This document shows, piece by piece, positions 47,242-50,389 of a DNA stretch of 50,389 nt (the first letter of the stretch is position 1; the number at the start of each line of letters is the position of its first letter). The position numbers and the translations under genes are program-made. The notes under the pieces are model-generated. The model did not search any database. It had not been told where the DNA came from and saw nothing but the letters and a program-made list of their open reading frames with translations. Source of the stretch: an uncultured Planctomycetaceae bacterium (lineage in GTDB: Bacteria; Planctomycetota; Planctomycetia; Pirellulales; Thermoguttaceae); NCBI GenBank assembly GCA_946408825.1, contig CAMJTU010000031.1, positions 1 to 50,389 of the forward strand. The letters are read 5' to 3'.

Positions 47242-48288
47242 TTAGTTTTCTTTGGTTTTAGGAGAGGAGAGTTTCGCGGCGCGCTCGTCGCGAACGCGTT
47301 TAATTTCGGCGACAATTTCGGAAGCGCCCTGATCGAGCAGATTTTCCGCCGCCGCCTTGCCGAGGAGCGTCGCGAGCTGCTCTTTCGTTTGAAGGGGCAG
47401 TTCGCGATCGTCGGCGCTGGCGCGCAAGATTTGAATCGACTGCGTGTCGAAAGAACGCGAGCCGTCGAAGGAGAGAATCTGCGCGTCGAGCGCGAGGAGT
47501 TCCGCGCCGCCGTCAAGTTCCATTTTCATACAGAGCGCGCCGATCGGAACGAGACATCCGCCTTCGAGCCTCGCGAGGAACGCGCGTTCCGCGAGAACGG
47601 AAAGCCACGTCGGCTCGTGGAGAAGGCGCGCGACCGTCGCGTTCGTTTCCGCGTCGTCTTCGCGCGTTTCCAGCCCGAGCGCCCCCTGGCCGACGGACGG
47701 CAGAAAATCGGGACGCTCCAGCCGCGCCGTCGCGCGGTCGCCGAACCCGAGACGGCTCAGTCCCGCGCTTGCGAGAATCAGCGCGTCGTATTCGCCCGCG
47801 TCGAGCTTCTTGAGCCGCGTCTCCACGTTTCCGCGAATATCGCGAACGTCCCAAGGATCCGCGTCGGGGCGCAGTTTCGCGCAGTATCGGAGCGCCATGC
47901 TCTTGCGCCGCATACTGCTCGTGCCGATTCGCGCGCCGGGAGGGAGTTCGTCGAGGGACGCGTAGCGGTTGGAGACGAAGACGTCGGCGACGTCGGCGCG
48001 TTCGAGAACGGCGGCGAGTTTAAGGCCGGGAACGCGTTCGACGGGCAAGTCTTTCAGACTGTGGACGGCGACGTCGATCTCGTCGGCGAGGAGCGCCTTC
48101 TGAATTTCTTTCGTAAAGACGCCCTGCGCGCCGAGGTTGACGATCGCGTCGTCGCGCTTAACGTCGCCGGTCGTCGAGATCGGGACGATTTCGACCTCGC
48201 AGCCGATTTCGACGAGCGCGTCGCGCGTTCGGTTCGCCTGCCAGGTCGCAAGCGCGCTCGGACGCGTTCCTAATCGTATTGGCTTCAT
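47242..48288 (-). CDS. hemC: porphobilinogen deaminase (hydroxymethylbilane synthase)
   Basis: A 348-residue enzyme that joins four porphobilinogen units into hydroxymethylbilane for heme synthesis. The family features are IRLGTRPSALATWQA at the start, HSLKDLP with the catalytic Asp (about residue 80), IGTSSMRRK, the substrate-binding arginines, and GGCLVPIGA with the Cys (about 245) that carries the dipyrromethane cofactor. The second of two adjacent ATGs (48288) has the better spacing to GAGG. It is about 35 residues longer than E. coli HemC, the extra being a charged C-terminal tail ending in Lys-Glu-Asn. DUF1080 gene 15 nt upstream and tkt 36 nt downstream suggest one operon, though their functions differ. 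Confidence 0.95.
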   Translation of the reverse strand: MKPIRLGTRPSALATWQANRTRDALVEIGCEVEIVPISTTGDVKRDDAIVNLGAQGVFTKEIQKALLADEIDVAVHSLKDLPVERVPGLKLAAVLERADVADVFVSNRYASLDELPPGARIGTSSMRRKSMALRYCAKLRPDADPWDVRDIRGNVETRLKKLDAGEYDALILASAGLSRLGFGDRATARLERPDFLPSVGQGALGLETREDDAETNATVARLLHEPTWLSVLAERAFLARLEGGCLVPIGALCMKMELDGGAELLALDAQILSFDGSRSFDTQSIQILRASADDRELPLQTKEQLATLLGKAAAENLLDQGASEIVAEIKRVRDERAAKLSSPKTKEN

Positions 48289-48303
48289 CATCGCCTCTTG
48301 GAA

Positions 48304-49029
48304 TCACTTGGATTCTTTCGGAAGCTTCTTGAGATAGACGTTCTTGATCTGCACCTTCATTCCGCCGGGAATGACGTGAAGCTGCCAGCCAAGGACGCCG
48401 CTCGCGCGACGCGCGGGGTCTTCGTCGACAAAGACGCTCATGACCTTGCCGTTGATCTTGTGGACGAAGACGAAGCCGTGCGCGTAGACTTCATAGTGGT
48501 TCCAATCCTCGATCTTGACGTTTTCGCGGACTTCGTCGGGCGTCGCGAAGGTCGCGACGGTCTCAATTTTGCCTTCGGGGGTCACGCGGCTGACCGTTCC
48601 GAGGTTCGCGAGAATGCCGCGAAACGCTTCGCCGTACATGATGCCGCTGTAGGTCGCGGCGCCGTCGAAGTCGCTCTGATAGCCGCCCATGCGATACTTT
48701 TCCGGCTCTTCGAGGAACCAGCCGCGATAGTACAGTCCGGAGTTGCCCTGCTTGTTGATCTTATAATCGAATCGAATCTCAAAGTCGCCGATATCGAGGT
48801 CTTCCGTGTAATAGAGCGCTTGGTTCTGCTCGATTTTCTTGTCCGACTCGTTGGAGAATCCGGTGATGCAGCCGTCTTCGACGGACCAGAGCCGTTCGTC
48901 GCCCGCCCAGCCGGTCAGGTCTTTGCCGTTGAAAATCTGGACGAAACCGTCGTCTTGCGCGAGCGCGGGAAGCGCGAAAGCGGCGACGAAGAGAGCGGCG
49001 AGGGACGAAAGGAGGGCGTTCTTCTTCAT
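48304..49029 (-). CDS. secreted DUF1080 (3-keto-disaccharide hydrolase-like) protein
   Basis: A 241-residue protein with a Sec signal peptide (residues 1-25, ending LPALAQ). The mature part is one DUF1080 jelly-roll domain: IFNGKDLTGWAGDERLWSVEDG near the N-terminus, then DFEIRFDYKINKQGNSGLYYRG (the most conserved strand), YQSDFDG, and WNHYEVYAHG. AAGGA lies 8 nt before the ATG. The family is greatly expanded in planctomycetes, and characterised members hydrolyse 3-keto sugars made by Gfo/Idh-type oxidoreductases. An exported oxidoreductase of that type is three genes downstream, so a joint role in sugar breakdown is plausible. Confidence 0.88.
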   Translation of the reverse strand: MKKNALLSSLAALFVAAFALPALAQDDGFVQIFNGKDLTGWAGDERLWSVEDGCITGFSNESDKKIEQNQALYYTEDLDIGDFEIRFDYKINKQGNSGLYYRGWFLEEPEKYRMGGYQSDFDGAATYSGIMYGEAFRGILANLGTVSRVTPEGKIETVATFATPDEVRENVKIEDWNHYEVYAHGFVFVHKINGKVMSVFVDEDPARRASGVLGWQLHVIPGGMKVQIKNVYLKKLPKESK

Positions 49030-49079
49030 ATTAGCGTTCCTTTATCTGAGGAGTAAGGAATGGGAAAGTTAGGGGGGAG

Positions 49080-49111
49080 AAAAAAGAGCGCGGCGTCGGA
49101 AGGGCGCCGCG
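49080..49111 (-). terminator. intrinsic terminator after the LRR lipoprotein gene
   Basis: On the minus strand a 7-bp stem (arms 49105-49111 and 49089-49095) followed by a T6 run. It begins 7 nt after the stop codon and separates this gene from the DUF1080 gene. Confidence 0.8.
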
Positions 49112-49117
49112 ACCGCG

Positions 49118-50113
49118 TTAATTCTCGGGCTGGGACACGACCACGCAGTTCGGGAGCGCGGCGCGGAGCTTGTCGGCGCCTTCTTCCGTCGTGTTCGAGC
49201 GCGTGACGTGGATCTTTTCGAGTTTCGACAACTTAGCGAACGAGTCGAGGCAGGAGTCGTCGACCGTCGTCCGTCCGACGTGCAGGAACGTCAGATTCGT
49301 AAACTGCGCGACGAGCGGCGCGGCGCCGGGCGTGATCTTCGTGTCGTCGAGATTGAGCCACGTCAGGCGATCCGCGAGGGGAAGGAGCGTCTCGACGCCT
49401 TGGTCGTCGACGCCCGTCTGATAGAACGTGAGTTTCGCGAGTTTCGGAAAAGCGCCGGACGCCGCGAACGGCGCAAGGTCGGACGTCGCGAGCGCGGCGC
49501 CGCTGAGGTCGAGGTCTTGGAGATTCGGCGCGGCGGCGAGCGCGGGCAGGACATATTGCGGGAAAGCGCCGTCTTGGAGCTTGAGTCCGGCGAGTCGGAC
49601 TTTTTTGAGCTTCGGCGCGGAGGCGACGAGCGCTTGGAAAGCGTCGCGCGCGGCTTCCCCTTCGGGGAACATCGCGCCGAGCCATAAGAACTCGACGAGC
49701 TGCGGCGTTTCGGCAAAGACGCGAAGTCCGTCGACAGAAATTGCGCCGGATCCCCGAACGACCTTAATTTTCGCGAGACGCGCTTGGTCGACGTCGGAGC
49801 CGAAACCGTCGAAGGCGCCGGTTCCCGTAATCTCGAGCGTTCCTTTTTCGTCGTCAAATTTCCAAGAAACGCTCGGCGCGGGCGCGGCGGGAGGGGTCGA
49901 TTCTGATTCGACCGAAGTCGCGGGGTCAGACGTCGCGACGGACGAATCGACGGGACTCGGAGATTCCGTCGCGCCCAAAGGTTCGACAGCGTCCTCGTCG
50001 AGCGTCATGACGAGAGAATTCGATCGCTGGCACGAGGTCAGAGAAATTGCGACGGCGACGAGAAGCGTCGTGGTCAACGTCGCGAAGAGTTTAAAAAGAC
50101 GAGAAATCGCCAT
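49118..50113 (-). CDS. leucine-rich-repeat lipoprotein
   Basis: A 331-residue protein. The start is the ATG at 50113, with GGAGG 8 nt upstream. A lipoprotein signal ends in lipobox LTSC with Cys28, so the mature protein is attached to a membrane by lipid. A Ser/Pro/Thr-rich linker (about 40-80) is followed by a short beta segment (WKFDDEKGTLEITGTGAF). Then come about six leucine-rich repeats of the planctomycete type (LKKVRLAGLKL, LQDLDLSGAAL, LTWLNLDDTKI, LTFLHVGRTTV, LEKIHVTRSN). LRR domains bind proteins; no catalytic domain is seen. A pentapeptide-repeat protein gene lies 54 nt upstream on the same strand. Confidence 0.85.
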   Translation of the reverse strand: MAISRLFKLFATLTTTLLVAVAISLTSCQRSNSLVMTLDEDAVEPLGATESPSPVDSSVATSDPATSVESESTPPAAPAPSVSWKFDDEKGTLEITGTGAFDGFGSDVDQARLAKIKVVRGSGAISVDGLRVFAETPQLVEFLWLGAMFPEGEAARDAFQALVASAPKLKKVRLAGLKLQDGAFPQYVLPALAAAPNLQDLDLSGAALATSDLAPFAASGAFPKLAKLTFYQTGVDDQGVETLLPLADRLTWLNLDDTKITPGAAPLVAQFTNLTFLHVGRTTVDDSCLDSFAKLSKLEKIHVTRSNTTEEGADKLRAALPNCVVVSQPEN

Positions 50114-50166
50114 CGTCACGCCCTCCGTTCAAGAGCCGTTTCACGATAATCACACGAAGAGAAACG

Positions 50167-50389
50167 TCATTCCGCAGGTTTTTCCGCCGCGGGCTGCTCC
50201 GCCGCGGGTTGCTCGGTCGCAGGTTGCTCCGCCGCGGGCTGCTCCGTCGCAGGTTGCTCCGTCGCAGGTTCTTCCGCCGCGGGTTCTTCCGCCGCGGGCT
50301 GTTCCGTCGCGGGCTCTTCCGTCGCGGGCTGTTCCGTCGCGGGTTCTTCCGCCGCGGGTTCTTCCGTCGCGGGCTGCTCCGTCGCAGGT
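50167..50389 (-). CDS. C-terminal end of a Pro/Ala/Glu pentapeptide-repeat protein (cut by window edge)
   Basis: The minus strand is open from the window end to a TGA at 50167 and reads as repeats of P-A-(A/T)-E-(E/Q), ending EKPAE. The 5' part lies outside the window, so the start and the main domains are unknown. Such Pro/Glu-rich tails occur as extended spacers of envelope proteins. The alternative frames of the repeat have no stop either; this frame is preferred because it uses ordinary codons and has a stop with no further repeats after it. Confidence 0.6.
   Translation of the reverse strand, partial: PATEQPATEEPAAEEPATEQPATEEPATEQPAAEEPAAEEPATEQPATEQPAAEQPATEQPAAEQPAAEKPAE
50176..50389. 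repeat. 15-bp tandem repeat
   Basis: About 14 copies of a 15-bp unit, of the form GTTGCTCCGTCGCAG with variation at a few positions (TTC/TGC, GCC/GTC, GGG/AGG), running to the window edge. It codes the pentapeptide repeats on the minus strand. Copy number may vary between strains. Confidence 0.85.

Overview
The window is a GC-rich chromosomal stretch that looks like a member of the Planctomycetota. This is an inference from gene content, not from a marker tree. The supporting genes are a Tat-exported Gfo/Idh oxidoreductase, a DUF1080 (3-keto-disaccharide hydrolase-like) secreted protein, a leucine-rich-repeat lipoprotein, a glycine-rich secreted protein of planctomycete type, and Tat-exported GH78-like glycosidases. 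Most genes use GAC, GTC and GCG codons heavily. Clear promoters have a TTGAC-like -35 box and an AT-rich -10 box. No tRNA, rRNA, CRISPR array or complete insertion sequence was seen.

Layout. 0.1-2.6 kb: two exported class-I glutamine-amidotransferase-like (peptidase C26) paralogues. 2.7-4.6 kb: a PD-(D/E)XK transposase/Rpn-like gene followed 16 nt later by a C5-cytosine DNA methyltransferase. 4.7-9.6 kb: clpB (minus strand), pheS without pheT, and a CYTH protein. 9.9-17.1 kb: a glycine-rich secreted protein, two tandem Tat-exported alpha-L-rhamnosidase-like enzymes separated by a DUF2442 gene, and a small FHA-like protein. 17.1-26.8 kb (minus strand): a three-gene helicase / DUF1156 methylase / HEPN-DUF499 ATPase operon. 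This matches what is called, as I recall, the Hma (helicase-methylase-ATPase) anti-phage type. Its methylase is split by a run of 12 G. 26.8-27.9 kb: an AT-rich junction with a 12-bp repeat array, a truncated regulator remnant and a large AT-rich hairpin. 27.9-31.1 kb (minus): an unknown acidic protein, larB and tcdA, translationally coupled. 31.2-32.9 kb (minus): a degenerate ZnuA-like membrane-anchored protein and a secreted protein of unknown function. 33.4-37.6 kb: HtrA-type protease, TatD, MtaB. 37.7-41.9 kb (minus): primary-type sigma factor and DnaG. 42.5-45.1 kb: a second Rpn-like gene lying between a Gfo/Idh gene and a decayed second copy of that gene's 3' end. 45.1-50.4 kb (minus): transketolase, hemC, DUF1080 protein, LRR lipoprotein, and the end of a Pro/Ala/Glu pentapeptide-repeat protein cut by the window edge.

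The most interesting locus is the defence operon. The G12 tract lies exactly between the cofactor-binding motif and the catalytic DPPY motif of the methylase. As sequenced the enzyme is out of frame; 11 or 14 G would restore one continuous reading frame of about 927 codons. This has the form of a phase-variation switch on a defence methylase, in an operon whose ATPase carries an intact HEPN RNase motif.
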